27,176 nt of DNA from Campylobacteraceae bacterium (lineage in GTDB: Bacteria > Campylobacterota > Campylobacteria > Campylobacterales > Sulfurospirillaceae), in contig JALUMJ010000139.1 in NCBI GenBank assembly GCA_027040375.1, positions 1 to 27,176 on the forward strand, written 5' to 3'. The position numbers and the translations under genes are program-made. Below the pieces are notes generated by a model that saw only the letters and a program-made list of their open reading frames with translations, had not been told where the DNA came from and ran no database searches. Numbering within the stretch: position 1 is the stretch's first letter; each line of letters starts with the position of its first letter. This document shows, piece by piece, positions 15,294-23,291 of the stretch.

Positions 15294-16544
15294 TTATAAC
15301 CCTAACAATGCTATGAAAAGTACTGGCAGAGTTATGACCACCCCTACTCTCATATATTCTCCCCATCCAATATGAACTCCTTTTTTAGCTAGCACATGTA
15401 GCCATAAAAGTGTGGCGAGTGAACCTATAGGAGTCATCTTTGGGCCTAGGTTGCTTCCTAGGATATTTGCATATGCTAAGAAAGTATCTCCTGTTTTATC
15501 TATAGCTATGTCCATCACCATAATCGTCGGCATATTGTTCATCACTGCACTTAAAAGGGCACTTATAAAACCTGTCGCTATGATGTAGATATGCTCACCC
15601 ATCGGTTTTATGCTTAGTAATAAATCGCTTATGTCATCTGTTAAACCACCATTTTTTAAACCATAAACTACCACATAAAGACCTATGCTAAACCATACAA
15701 CTTGCCATGGTGCAGTTTTTATGGTCGTCATGGGCTTTACTGCTTTAAAATATGAAGCGATTGCCAAAAATATCAAGGCACCACCTAGTGCAAAGAGGGA
15801 AACTGGGATATTGTATATATCTCCAACAAAATATCCAACCATCAAAAGAGCTAAAAAGTACCAACTAAGCTTGAACATCACTTGATTTTTGATCACTGAA
15901 GATGCTTCGGGGAGTAAATTTATATCTACATGTAAGGGTATGGATTTTCTAAAATATAAAAATAAGACGCCTATGGAAGCAGCTATTGAAAGTAGATTTG
16001 GTAAAAACATATTTTTAAAATACTCAAAAAAGCCTATATGAAAGTAATCTGCCGTTACTATATTTGTCAAGTTTGATATTACAAATGGATTTGAAGCACT
16101 GTCTCCGATAAATCCACCTGCCATCAAAAATGCAAATATAGCTAATTTATCCATTTTTAGGTATTTCATCTTAGCTAGAAGTATCGGGGTTAAGATAAGA
16201 GCTGCTCCGTCATTGGCAAAAAATGCAGCAACTACAGCTCCAAGAAGTAAGATATTTACGAACATCCACCTTCCATTGCCGCGACTCAGCTTTGCCATCT
16301 TGATGGCACTCCACTCAAAAAAGCCTATCTCATCAAGCACCATAGATAAGATAATTATCCCGATAAAAGCCAAAGTTGCATCCCAAACTATAGAGATAAC
16401 AACTTCTACATCTTTAAAATCAACCACACCAGCTAAAAGTGCAACTATAGCGCCTATGACAGCAGTTGTTCCTATCTGTAAGCCTTTTGGCTGCCAAATG
16501 ACAAACACTAGTGTGATAATAAATATAATACCTGGCAATATCAT
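15294..16544 (-). CDS. arsB: ArsB arsenite/antimonite efflux permease
   Basis: A 416-residue inner-membrane arsenite exporter. Hallmarks of ArsB run throughout: VIWQPKGLQIG near the start, FFANDGAALILTPI, ASNPFVISNLTNIV, NNMPTIMV and the C-terminal GPKMTPIGSLATLLWLH. This is the ArsB type, not ACR3, and it lacks an ArsA ATPase partner in the window, so it should work as a stand-alone proton-coupled antiporter. The ATG overlaps the arsC stop (ATGA) with AGGGG upstream, so it is translated with the reductase that produces its substrate. Confidence 0.96.
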   Translation of the reverse strand: MILPGIIFIITLVFVIWQPKGLQIGTTAVIGAIVALLAGVVDFKDVEVVISIVWDATLAFIGIIILSMVLDEIGFFEWSAIKMAKLSRGNGRWMFVNILLLGAVVAAFFANDGAALILTPILLAKMKYLKMDKLAIFAFLMAGGFIGDSASNPFVISNLTNIVTADYFHIGFFEYFKNMFLPNLLSIAASIGVLFLYFRKSIPLHVDINLLPEASSVIKNQVMFKLSWYFLALLMVGYFVGDIYNIPVSLFALGGALIFLAIASYFKAVKPMTTIKTAPWQVVWFSIGLYVVVYGLKNGGLTDDISDLLLSIKPMGEHIYIIATGFISALLSAVMNNMPTIMVMDIAIDKTGDTFLAYANILGSNLGPKMTPIGSLATLLWLHVLAKKGVHIGWGEYMRVGVVITLPVLFIALLGL

Positions 16545-16942
16545 TTTAGCCCCTCTTTTACTTTTGCAAGAAGTTCATCTTGTATCTCTTGATAAGTTTT
16601 CAAAAATTCATCATAATCTTTTCCATCAGGATCACTAAAACCTACATGTATCTTTTTAACTGGCCGAGGAAACATAGGACAAGTCTCTTTGGCATGGTCG
16701 CAAACTGTTACTACTAAATCAAACTCTATATCTATAACTTCATCTAAATTCTTAGAATGATATCGTTCATCCCAAGCATCATACTTTTGCAAAACTTTTT
16801 TTGCATTTGGGTTTATATATCCACTTGGTTTTACACCACAACTATATGCTTCTACATTATCCAAATATTTATTTATCAAAGCTTCACCGATAATGCTTCG
16901 ACAACTATTTCCTGTGCACATAACCAATGCTTTTTTATTCAT
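16541..16942 (-). CDS. arsC: ArsC arsenate reductase, thioredoxin-coupled LMW-phosphatase type
   Basis: Reduces arsenate to arsenite in the cytosol for export by ArsB. The 133-residue protein has the low-molecular-weight phosphatase loop CTGNSCRS (Cys9, Arg15; C-x5-R) and the paired cysteines Cys81 and Cys88 in VCDHAKETCP, which relay the disulfide to the surface for reduction by thioredoxin, as in the S. aureus/B. subtilis type. The dependence on thioredoxin is of interest given several thioredoxin-fold genes in the same run. The gene follows the ArsP-like gene by 25 bases and overlaps arsB by four. Confidence 0.96.
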   Translation of the reverse strand: MNKKALVMCTGNSCRSIIGEALINKYLDNVEAYSCGVKPSGYINPNAKKVLQKYDAWDERYHSKNLDEVIDIEFDLVVTVCDHAKETCPMFPRPVKKIHVGFSDPDGKDYDEFLKTYQEIQDELLAKVKEGLK

Positions 16943-16967
16943 TTTGTTTTGCCTTAATTAAAATTTA

Positions 16968-17912
16968 CTACAAAATAGCATTAAATAGATATCCGATGCC
17001 TATAATCCCTAAGCCTACTATACCAAAAAACAGACCCAAAAGTCTTACATGTAAGATTCTTTTTAGTATCATAGCTTCTGGGAGACTAAGAGCCGTAACA
17101 GCCATCATGAAGCTAAGAGCGGTACCTATAAGCATACCTTTTGAAGTGAGAACTTGCACCAACGGTATAACTCCTGCAGCATTTGAATACATGGGAATTC
17201 CCATCAAAACTGCCACTAAAACTGCAAATGGGTTATTGGCTCCTGCGTATTTAGTGATAAAATCAGTCGCTATGTATCCGTGTATAAATGCACCAATTCC
17301 AACTCCGATAAGAACATAGATATAAATCTTTTTAAACAAATCTAGCGTATATTTATAAGCTTCTTTTACTCTTTGTTTGTTGCTAAGCTTAATCACTACT
17401 TCATCAAGTTCGCCCTCCATGGGTTTTACATCCATCAAAATATACTTCTCCATTTTTGCTTTTCCTATAAAATATCCTCCAAAAATAGCAACTAACAAAC
17501 CAAAACCGATATATATAGCTGTCACTTTCCAGCCAAACATACCAAATAAAAGGACTATCGCGATTTCATTGTTCATGGGGCTACTTATCAGGTATGAAAA
17601 TGTAACGCCAAGAGGGATTCTAGCTTGGATAAACCCCAAAAACAAAGGTATCGCACTACAGCTACAAAATGGTGTGATTATACCAAACAACGAAGCTAAT
17701 ATATTGCCATAAAATTGTGATTTTCCTTGTAAATGCTGTCTTACATATTCAGTATTAAAATGAGTCCTTAGATAGGAAACTACAAATATGATAGTCAAAA
17801 GCAAGAACCAAATCTTTATAACATCATAAATAAAAAAATTTATAGTTTCATTTACTCTGCCACTTAATCCCAAGATATCAACTGTTAGATAGTCAACCGT
17901 TTCTTTCCACAT
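16968..17912 (-). CDS. arsP: ArsP/DUF318-family permease
   Basis: A 314-residue inner-membrane permease with about eight helices. The family signature TPFCSCSAIP holds Cys83 and Cys85, and SYLISSPMNNE and GIPMYSNAAG match the other conserved motifs of PF03773. Campylobacter jejuni ArsP of this family exports methylated and aromatic trivalent organoarsenicals. First position in a unit with arsC and arsB, directly behind an ArsR-type promoter, supports an arsenical role. AGGA lies seven bases before the ATG. Assignment to the family is firm; the gene symbol is by context. Confidence 0.85.
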   Translation of the reverse strand: MWKETVDYLTVDILGLSGRVNETINFFIYDVIKIWFLLLTIIFVVSYLRTHFNTEYVRQHLQGKSQFYGNILASLFGIITPFCSCSAIPLFLGFIQARIPLGVTFSYLISSPMNNEIAIVLLFGMFGWKVTAIYIGFGLLVAIFGGYFIGKAKMEKYILMDVKPMEGELDEVVIKLSNKQRVKEAYKYTLDLFKKIYIYVLIGVGIGAFIHGYIATDFITKYAGANNPFAVLVAVLMGIPMYSNAAGVIPLVQVLTSKGMLIGTALSFMMAVTALSLPEAMILKRILHVRLLGLFFGIVGLGIIGIGYLFNAIL

Positions 17913-17935
17913 ACCAACTTCCTTATATTTTTTAA

Positions 17936-17976
17936 AATTATAGCAGAATATTCATAATATATCAAGATATATTGAT
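17936..17976 (-). promoter_or_regulatory. ArsR-type promoter/operator, copy 2 (arsP-arsC-arsB)
   Basis: On the minus strand: -35 TTGATA (17960-17965), 17-bp spacer and -10 TATAAT (17937-17942). The inverted repeat ATCAA-N6-TTGAT spans 17961-17976 and overlaps the -35. It fires left into the ArsP-like gene 24 bases on. It differs from the copy at 1305-1345 at a single base. Confidence 0.85.
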
Positions 17977-18041
17977 ATATTATGAATAAAAAAGTAGCAT
18001 TTGAACGACAGGGGTATGGAGTTTATTCCTTATTTGGTTTA

Positions 18042-18360
18042 ATCTCTTTATTTCGATGTGCAGGATACCAAGCAGAGATATTTAACTATTGTGATAAAGA
18101 GAATATCCTTTTTACAATCTCAGGAAGAAAGGATAAGAGTGTATGGGCATCCATAAATACATTTAGGATGATAGTAGTAAAAAAGATATAACCCCAATAC
18201 TTCCCACATTAGAGAGCTACATAGACCCAGAAGTACCAGAAAAGTATAAAGATGAAATGATAATGATTTGAGTGCAGAGGAGATTATAAAACTTCACCGT
18301 CAAAGAGGTGAAACAAGTGAGAATAAAATCAAAGAACTTAAAAATGGTTTCTTAGCTTGA
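18042..18360 (+). pseudogene. Decayed 3' part of an IS1380-like DDE transposase
   Basis: Three short stretches in three different frames read as pieces of one transposase. Frame one (to TAA at 18189-18191) has AGYQAEIFNYCDKENILFTI, a typical core segment; the expected Asp-Ser before AGYQ is missing (RCAGYQ), so a catalytic acid seems lost. A second frame runs to a TGA at 18268. The third (18265-18360) has DLSAEEIIKLHRQRG then ENKIKELKNGF, the conserved C-terminal block of DDE group 1 (IS1380-type) enzymes. Two frameshifts and no N-terminal half make it non-functional. The open frame starts with an ATG at 17982 right behind the ars operator, but its first residues are not transposase-like. Confidence 0.75.
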
Positions 18361-18467
18361 TTTGGTGTTGTCTTTGTGAAAAAAATAATCTTTTTTTAGA
18401 ACGGTGTGGTAGAATTTATACTATGGATTGATTTGGGCTAAAATTAGCTAAATTTATCTGTTTTCGC

Positions 18468-18473
18468 TACAAT
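18468..18473 (+). promoter_or_regulatory. Candidate -10 box for topA
   Basis: TACAAT lies about 36 bases before the leader hairpin and 120 before the topA ATG. No convincing -35 is seen, as is common in Campylobacterota. Another candidate (TATACT, about 18416-18421) lies upstream. Low certainty. Confidence 0.3.
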
Positions 18474-18509
18474 AGCCAAAAAGTTTTATAAATATATCAA
18501 ATTTTTTTG

Positions 18510-18562
18510 AACTCAAGTGTGAGGTTTAGACCGCAGGGACGATTTGTCTCTAAGCTTGAGTT
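18510..18562 (+). ncRNA. Candidate structured RNA leader upstream of topA
   Basis: A closing stem of 8 bp pairs AACTCAAG (18510-18517) with CTTGAGTT (18555-18562). Inside are two small hairpins: GGT-TTAG-ACC (18523-18532) and AGGGAC-GATTT-GTCTCT (18535-18551, one G-U pair). Together they make a compact three-way junction of 53 nt. There is no T-run after it, so it is not a terminator. It lies 30 nt before the topA ATG. I do not recognise it as a known riboswitch class. It may be a cis-regulatory leader of the topA-bioB operon or a small RNA. Confidence 0.45.
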
Positions 18563-18592
18563 AAAAAGATTGATATATAAAATAGGTAAAAA

Positions 18593-20659
18593 ATGAAAAA
18601 TTTAATCATAGTCGAATCACCGACAAAAGCACGGACAATCAAAAATTTCTTGGGTAAGAACTACTCTGTTATTGCCTCAAAGGGGCATGTTAGAGATTTG
18701 CCTAAAAGTAGTTTTGGTATAAAGATAGAGGACGGGAAGTTTATCCCAGAGTATAGAACTCCGAGGGATCACTCAAAAATCGTAAAAGAGATTAAGGATT
18801 TGGCAAAAAAGGCTGAGACCATATACATCGCGACGGATGAGGATCGTGAGGGTGAGGCTATCGGTTTTCATATCGCAACTGCTATCAAGAAAAATCCTGC
18901 GGACTTGCCTCGCATAGTTTTCCACGAGATAACAAAAACAGCCATACAAAATGCACTTGACAACCCTAGAAAGCTTGATTTTTCAAGCATAGATGCACAG
19001 CAGACAAGACGACTACTTGATCGGATAGTAGGATATAAACTCTCCCCTCTTTTGGCTTCAAAAGTACAAAGAGGTTTGAGTGCGGGTCGAGTCCAATCTT
19101 CTAGTTTAAAGATTATAGTAGATAGAGAAAAAGAGATAAGAGCATTTAAACCAGTTGAATTTTGGAGTATAGATGCTTTGTTTGATAAAAATATAGAATC
19201 TACTTTGGTTGAATTTGATGGAGATAAAATCTCAAAGATGACTATCAGCCAAGGTGATCGAGCCAAAGAGATAGAATCAAGATTGAAAAAAGAGAGTTTC
19301 AAAGTTGGCAAGATTGAGAGAAAAGAGAGAAAAAGTAGCCCAAGTCCGTCTTTTATGACTTCTACTTTGCAGCAAAGCGCTTCTAGTGCTCTTGGATTTT
19401 CACCTAAGAGAACTATGATGTTGGCGCAAACTTTATATGAAGGTGTAAAAACTGACAAAGGCACTATGGGTGTCATCACTTACATGAGGACTGACTCTTT
19501 AAATGTTGCAAAAGAAGCTATCGAGAAAGCGCGAGAGCACATACTCTCAAGCTATGGTGAAAAATACCTTCCTGCTAAACCAAAATATTATAAATCAAAA
19601 AGCAAGGGTGCGCAAGAGGCTCATGAGGCTATACGACCGACTATTGTTGATTTTACGCCGCAGAAGGCAAAGCAGTATCTAAAACCTGACGAGCTTAAAC
19701 TTTATGCTTTGATTTACAATAGATTTTTAGCTTCTCAGATGAATAGTGCTGTTTTTGAATCCCAATCTTTGATATTTGAAAGTAGAAGCGGAAAATTTAA
19801 AGCAAGTGGACGAAAACTTTTGTTTGATGGGTATTATAGAGTTTATGGAGCAAGTGATAAAGATAAACTTTTACCTGATTTGGAACTAGACCAAGAAGTG
19901 GAACTTAGCAAACTAGATGCAAATCAACACTTTACAGAACCACCATCTCGCTACTCTGAAGCTAGTTTGATAAAAAAATTAGAATCTTTGGGCATCGGAA
20001 GACCTTCTACTTATGCACCTACTGTTTCAACTTTGGTGGCTAGGCAATACATAACGATAGAGAAAAAACAGATAATCCCAACTGAGATAGCATTTACTGT
20101 CATAGACTTGCTAGAGAAAAATTTTCCAAAAGTGGTTGATAGCTCTTTTACTTCTGAGATGGAAGAGATACTTGACCTTATCGCAGAAGACAAGGCTGAT
20201 TGGCAAAAGACTTTAAGTGACTTTTATACTCCTTTTATGAAAAGTATAGAAGAAGGCAAGAAAAACATAAAAAGCTTAAAAGTTGTTGTTCCAACAGGGG
20301 AAAAATGCCCAGAATGTGGTGAGGAACTAGTGAAAAGAAAAGGAAGATATGGTGAATTTATCTCCTGTAGTGCTTTTCCAAAATGCAAATATACTAAAAA
20401 TCTAGGCAAGACAGAGAAAAAAGCCGCTGTTATCGTTGAAGGCGTAAAATGCCCTGATTGTGGTGGCGATATAGTTGAGCGATTTTCAAGAAGAGGGAAA
20501 TTTTACGGTTGTGCAAATTATCCAAAATGTAAATTTGTCTCAACTTATCAACCGACAAATAAAAAATGCCCAGAATGTGGTGAGATGATGGTCACAAGAG
20601 AACTAAGAAAAAAACAGATATTTGAATGCACTAAATGCAAACTAAAAGAGGATGCATAG
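18593..20659 (+). CDS. topA: DNA topoisomerase I (TopA)
   Basis: A type IA topoisomerase that relaxes negative supercoils. The 688-residue protein has the TOPRIM domain (IIVESPTKA at the start, TDEDREGE at 81-88), GLSAGRVQS (161-169) and the catalytic tyrosine Tyr297 in VITYMRTDS. The C-terminal region (about 565-688) has three Cys4 zinc ribbons: CPECG...CSAFPKC, CPDCG...CANYPKC and CPECG...CTKC. The last is shortened. The start is the only ATG in good context, with TAGG upstream. Its end overlaps the first possible bioB ATG, and it heads a tightly packed plus-strand operon. Confidence 0.97.
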   Translation: MKNLIIVESPTKARTIKNFLGKNYSVIASKGHVRDLPKSSFGIKIEDGKFIPEYRTPRDHSKIVKEIKDLAKKAETIYIATDEDREGEAIGFHIATAIKKNPADLPRIVFHEITKTAIQNALDNPRKLDFSSIDAQQTRRLLDRIVGYKLSPLLASKVQRGLSAGRVQSSSLKIIVDREKEIRAFKPVEFWSIDALFDKNIESTLVEFDGDKISKMTISQGDRAKEIESRLKKESFKVGKIERKERKSSPSPSFMTSTLQQSASSALGFSPKRTMMLAQTLYEGVKTDKGTMGVITYMRTDSLNVAKEAIEKAREHILSSYGEKYLPAKPKYYKSKSKGAQEAHEAIRPTIVDFTPQKAKQYLKPDELKLYALIYNRFLASQMNSAVFESQSLIFESRSGKFKASGRKLLFDGYYRVYGASDKDKLLPDLELDQEVELSKLDANQHFTEPPSRYSEASLIKKLESLGIGRPSTYAPTVSTLVARQYITIEKKQIIPTEIAFTVIDLLEKNFPKVVDSSFTSEMEEILDLIAEDKADWQKTLSDFYTPFMKSIEEGKKNIKSLKVVVPTGEKCPECGEELVKRKGRYGEFISCSAFPKCKYTKNLGKTEKKAAVIVEGVKCPDCGGDIVERFSRRGKFYGCANYPKCKFVSTYQPTNKKCPECGEMMVTRELRKKQIFECTKCKLKEDA

Positions 20660-20660
20660 C

Positions 20661-21506
20661 ATGTCCAAAGAAGTCTTTTTATGTGCCATCAGTAACATTT
20701 CAAGTGGAAGTTGCGCTGAGGATTGTGGATTTTGTACTCAAAGCTCAAAGCATCATGCCGACATACAAAGATATAAATATAAAGACATAAAAGAGATTGT
20801 AAAAGAAGCAAAGGTGGCAAAAGCAAATGGAGCTGTAGGCTTTTGTTTAGTCACTTCAGGTAAAGGACTCGACGACAAAAAACTTGATTTTGTTTGCCAA
20901 AGTGCGATTGCTGTAAAAAAAGAGGTACCGCAAATCAATCTCATCGCTTGTAACGGTTTAGCCAGCTTAGAACAATTAAGAACTCTTAAAAAAGCTGGGG
21001 TCGAGCTCTATAATCACAACCTAGAAAGCTCGCAAAATTTTTATAAAACTTTGTGTCAAACCCACTCTTGGGAAGAAAGATACCAAACTTGCTTACATGT
21101 AAAGGAGTCTGGGCTTAGATTGGTTTGCGGAGGAATCTTTGGACTAGGGGAAAGCGAGACCGATAGAGCTTCTTTTATACAAAGCGTAAAATCACTTAAT
21201 CCTTTTACTATGCCTTTGAACTTTTTTCATCCAAACCCTGCACTTCCTATAAAAACAAAACCCATGGACGAAGATGAAGCTCTCAAAATCATCCAACAAA
21301 CAAGAGCCGAGCTTCCAAACACGAGGCTCATGGTGGCGGGCGGCAGAGAGATAACTTTCAAAACAAAACAAAACAAAATCTTTGATGCAGGAGCCAACGC
21401 CATAGTCATAGGAAATTACCTTACGACTTCAGGGGCCAAACCCAACAAAGACATCGTCATGATAAAAAATGCCGGATACGAGATAGCTTCTTTTTGCAAT
21501 GAATGA
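20661..21506 (+). CDS. bioB: Biotin synthase (BioB)
   Basis: Radical SAM enzyme that inserts sulfur into dethiobiotin to form biotin. The 281-residue protein has the cluster motif Cys18-x3-Cys22-x2-Cys25 (SCAEDCGFC), the YNHNLE motif and VAGGRE. It is shorter than the 310-345 residues common elsewhere, as I recall for Campylobacterota. The ATG at 20661 is chosen because GAGG sits nine bases upstream; the ATG at 20652 inside topA has no room for a ribosome site. It begins one base after the topA stop and overlaps the antiporter gene by 8 bases. No other biotin genes are in the window. Confidence 0.95.
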   Translation: MSKEVFLCAISNISSGSCAEDCGFCTQSSKHHADIQRYKYKDIKEIVKEAKVAKANGAVGFCLVTSGKGLDDKKLDFVCQSAIAVKKEVPQINLIACNGLASLEQLRTLKKAGVELYNHNLESSQNFYKTLCQTHSWEERYQTCLHVKESGLRLVCGGIFGLGESETDRASFIQSVKSLNPFTMPLNFFHPNPALPIKTKPMDEDEALKIIQQTRAELPNTRLMVAGGREITFKTKQNKIFDAGANAIVIGNYLTTSGAKPNKDIVMIKNAGYEIASFCNE

Positions 21507-22647
21507 AATATTTATAATCATAACTATCTCAGTTATATTATCAATCTCTCCTTTTTTTTCAAAATTCTTCCATATTCCAACACCTGCTACTGAGATAATC
21601 TTCGGCACCATAGCCGCATCACTTGGGCTTTTACAAGAGCATTATCTTTTTAAGCTCATAGCTGAGGTTGGTTTCTTTTATCTTATGCTGATGGCTGGGA
21701 TGGAAGTTGATTTGCGAATATTTTACAATAAAAAAAGCTCCATCATCAAAGAAGGTATCTTATATCTTCTTCTTCTTTATGTCATATCTTTTATCGGGGT
21801 TTTGTATTTTGAACTAAATAAAGTCCTTATAATTATACTACCTATGCTCTCAGTTGGGCTTATACTGACTCTATATAAAGATTACAGCAAGGCCACAAAA
21901 TGGTTAAATCTTTCGATGGTGATTGGCACAATGGGGGAGCTTATAAGTATCGTTCTTTTAACTTTAGCAGGCGCCGCTTTAGAGTTTGGCATGGGAATTG
22001 AGCTTTATAAATCTATCGCTTATCTAATTTTATTTATGATTGCTATCGTCATTATTTTTAGGTTATTAAAAATCTTGTTTTGGTGGCATCCTGAATTAAA
22101 ACTTATATTGATGCCACATGTGGACCATGAAGAAAAAGACATACGCCTTTCCATGAGTATATTTTTTTTATTAATCGCAATCATGCTATTTTTGCATCTT
22201 GAGATTGCATTTGGTGCTTTCATAGCTGGAATCTTTATAAATTCATTTTTCGAGCATAAGAAAGAGTTACCTGAAAAACTATCTTCTTTTGGATTTGGAT
22301 TTTTAGTTCCTATTTTTTTTGTGTATATTGGCTCCACTTTAAATATAAATGATTTACTTTCATCAAAACTTTTATTAAACACGCTATTTATAACACTCTT
22401 GATGATAATTCCTCGAATTTTAGCTTCATTTGTATTTATCAAAATGCTTAATCTAAAAGAGACTATTTTGCTTGGTTTATCGCACTCTATGCCTCTTACT
22501 TTATTGATAGCCTTCGCGACCATTGCCTATAATTCACAAAGCATTGACCATTTTTTATATATATCGCTTATCCTAGCTAGCATAGTTGAGGTTATTTTTG
22601 TTATGATAAGTATCAAATTAATCACCAAACTAAAAGCAAGAAAATGA
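21499..22647 (+). CDS. CPA2-family cation/proton antiporter (Kef/NapA-like)
   Basis: A 382-residue membrane protein with about twelve helices, matching the Na+/H+ exchanger domain of monovalent cation:proton antiporter-2 proteins: IPTPATEIIFGTIAAS near the start, LMLMAGMEVDL (a helix with an acidic transport residue), AFGAFIAGIFI and LVPIFFVYIGS. It lacks the C-terminal TrkA-N domain of KefB/KefC, so no cytosolic gating domain is present. K+ or Na+ is the likely ion. It overlaps bioB by 8 and the response regulator by 4 bases; the ribosome site is weak, so translational coupling is likely. Confidence 0.87.
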   Translation: MNEIFIIITISVILSISPFFSKFFHIPTPATEIIFGTIAASLGLLQEHYLFKLIAEVGFFYLMLMAGMEVDLRIFYNKKSSIIKEGILYLLLLYVISFIGVLYFELNKVLIIILPMLSVGLILTLYKDYSKATKWLNLSMVIGTMGELISIVLLTLAGAALEFGMGIELYKSIAYLILFMIAIVIIFRLLKILFWWHPELKLILMPHVDHEEKDIRLSMSIFFLLIAIMLFLHLEIAFGAFIAGIFINSFFEHKKELPEKLSSFGFGFLVPIFFVYIGSTLNINDLLSSKLLLNTLFITLLMIIPRILASFVFIKMLNLKETILLGLSHSMPLTLLIAFATIAYNSQSIDHFLYISLILASIVEVIFVMISIKLITKLKARK

Positions 22648-23291
22648 AAAACAGATCAAAAAAAATACTTTTACTCGAAGATGATGAAATCTTAGCTCAA
22701 ACACTCGAGCAAATTTTAAAATCTGAGAATTATGATGTTGCTTTGGCAAGCGATGGTGAAGAGGCACTAGATTTTACATATGAAAACAAGTTTGATATGT
22801 ATCTTTTAGATATAAATGTGCCGTTATTAAATGGCATGGATTTTCTAAAATTATCAAGAGATGCAGGAGACAAGACTCCTGCTTTTTTTATAACTGCACT
22901 TCGAGATATCGATTCTTTATCAAAAGCATTTGACAGTGGATGTGATGACTACATAAAAAAACCGTTTGATATGGATGAGCTTTTAATACGAATAAAATCC
23001 ATACTTAAAAAGAGAAATCCCACCATCGCTTATAAATATATAAAATTTGATTTATATGAAAAAAAAGTTTTTAAACATGATGAAGAAATAGCTCTAGGAA
23101 ATGTTGAAAAAGCTGTTTTTGCACAACTTATCACAAATGTTGGAACCACAGTAAGCAAATCTTCTCTCTTAGATGAAATGCTAAAACCTAGTGATTTGGC
23201 ACTCAGAGTTTTAATAAACAAATTGAGAAAAATGCTAAATATAGATATAATAAACTTAAAAGGCGTAGGATACAAACTTGAAAAGCTATGA
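22644..23291 (+). CDS. OmpR/PhoB-type response regulator
   Basis: A 215-residue two-component regulator. The receiver domain (about 7-120) has the acidic group Glu12-Asp13-Asp14, the phosphoacceptor Asp56 in LLDINVP, Thr84, and Lys106 in YIKKPF. A winged-helix DNA-binding domain follows (about 125-215, ending KGVGYKLEKL). Start overlaps the antiporter stop (ATGA). The kinase gene begins inside its last codons, so the two are a cognate pair. Targets may include the downstream secreted Gly/Met protein, inferred from position. Confidence 0.94.
   Translation: MKNRSKKILLLEDDEILAQTLEQILKSENYDVALASDGEEALDFTYENKFDMYLLDINVPLLNGMDFLKLSRDAGDKTPAFFITALRDIDSLSKAFDSGCDDYIKKPFDMDELLIRIKSILKKRNPTIAYKYIKFDLYEKKVFKHDEEIALGNVEKAVFAQLITNVGTTVSKSSLLDEMLKPSDLALRVLINKLRKMLNIDIINLKGVGYKLEKL

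Noticed and set aside
17982..18191. Open frame directly after the ars operator considered as a possible arsR
   Set aside because: It has no ArsR helix-turn-helix or metal-binding CxC pattern; most of it reads as transposase debris.
18510..18562. topA leader considered as a known riboswitch
   Set aside because: The short loops do not match conserved cores of the riboswitch classes I can recall, so it is kept only as an unclassified candidate.
20652..20660. First ATG of bioB inside topA
   Set aside because: The only ribosome-site-like bases touch this ATG; they fit the ATG at 20661.
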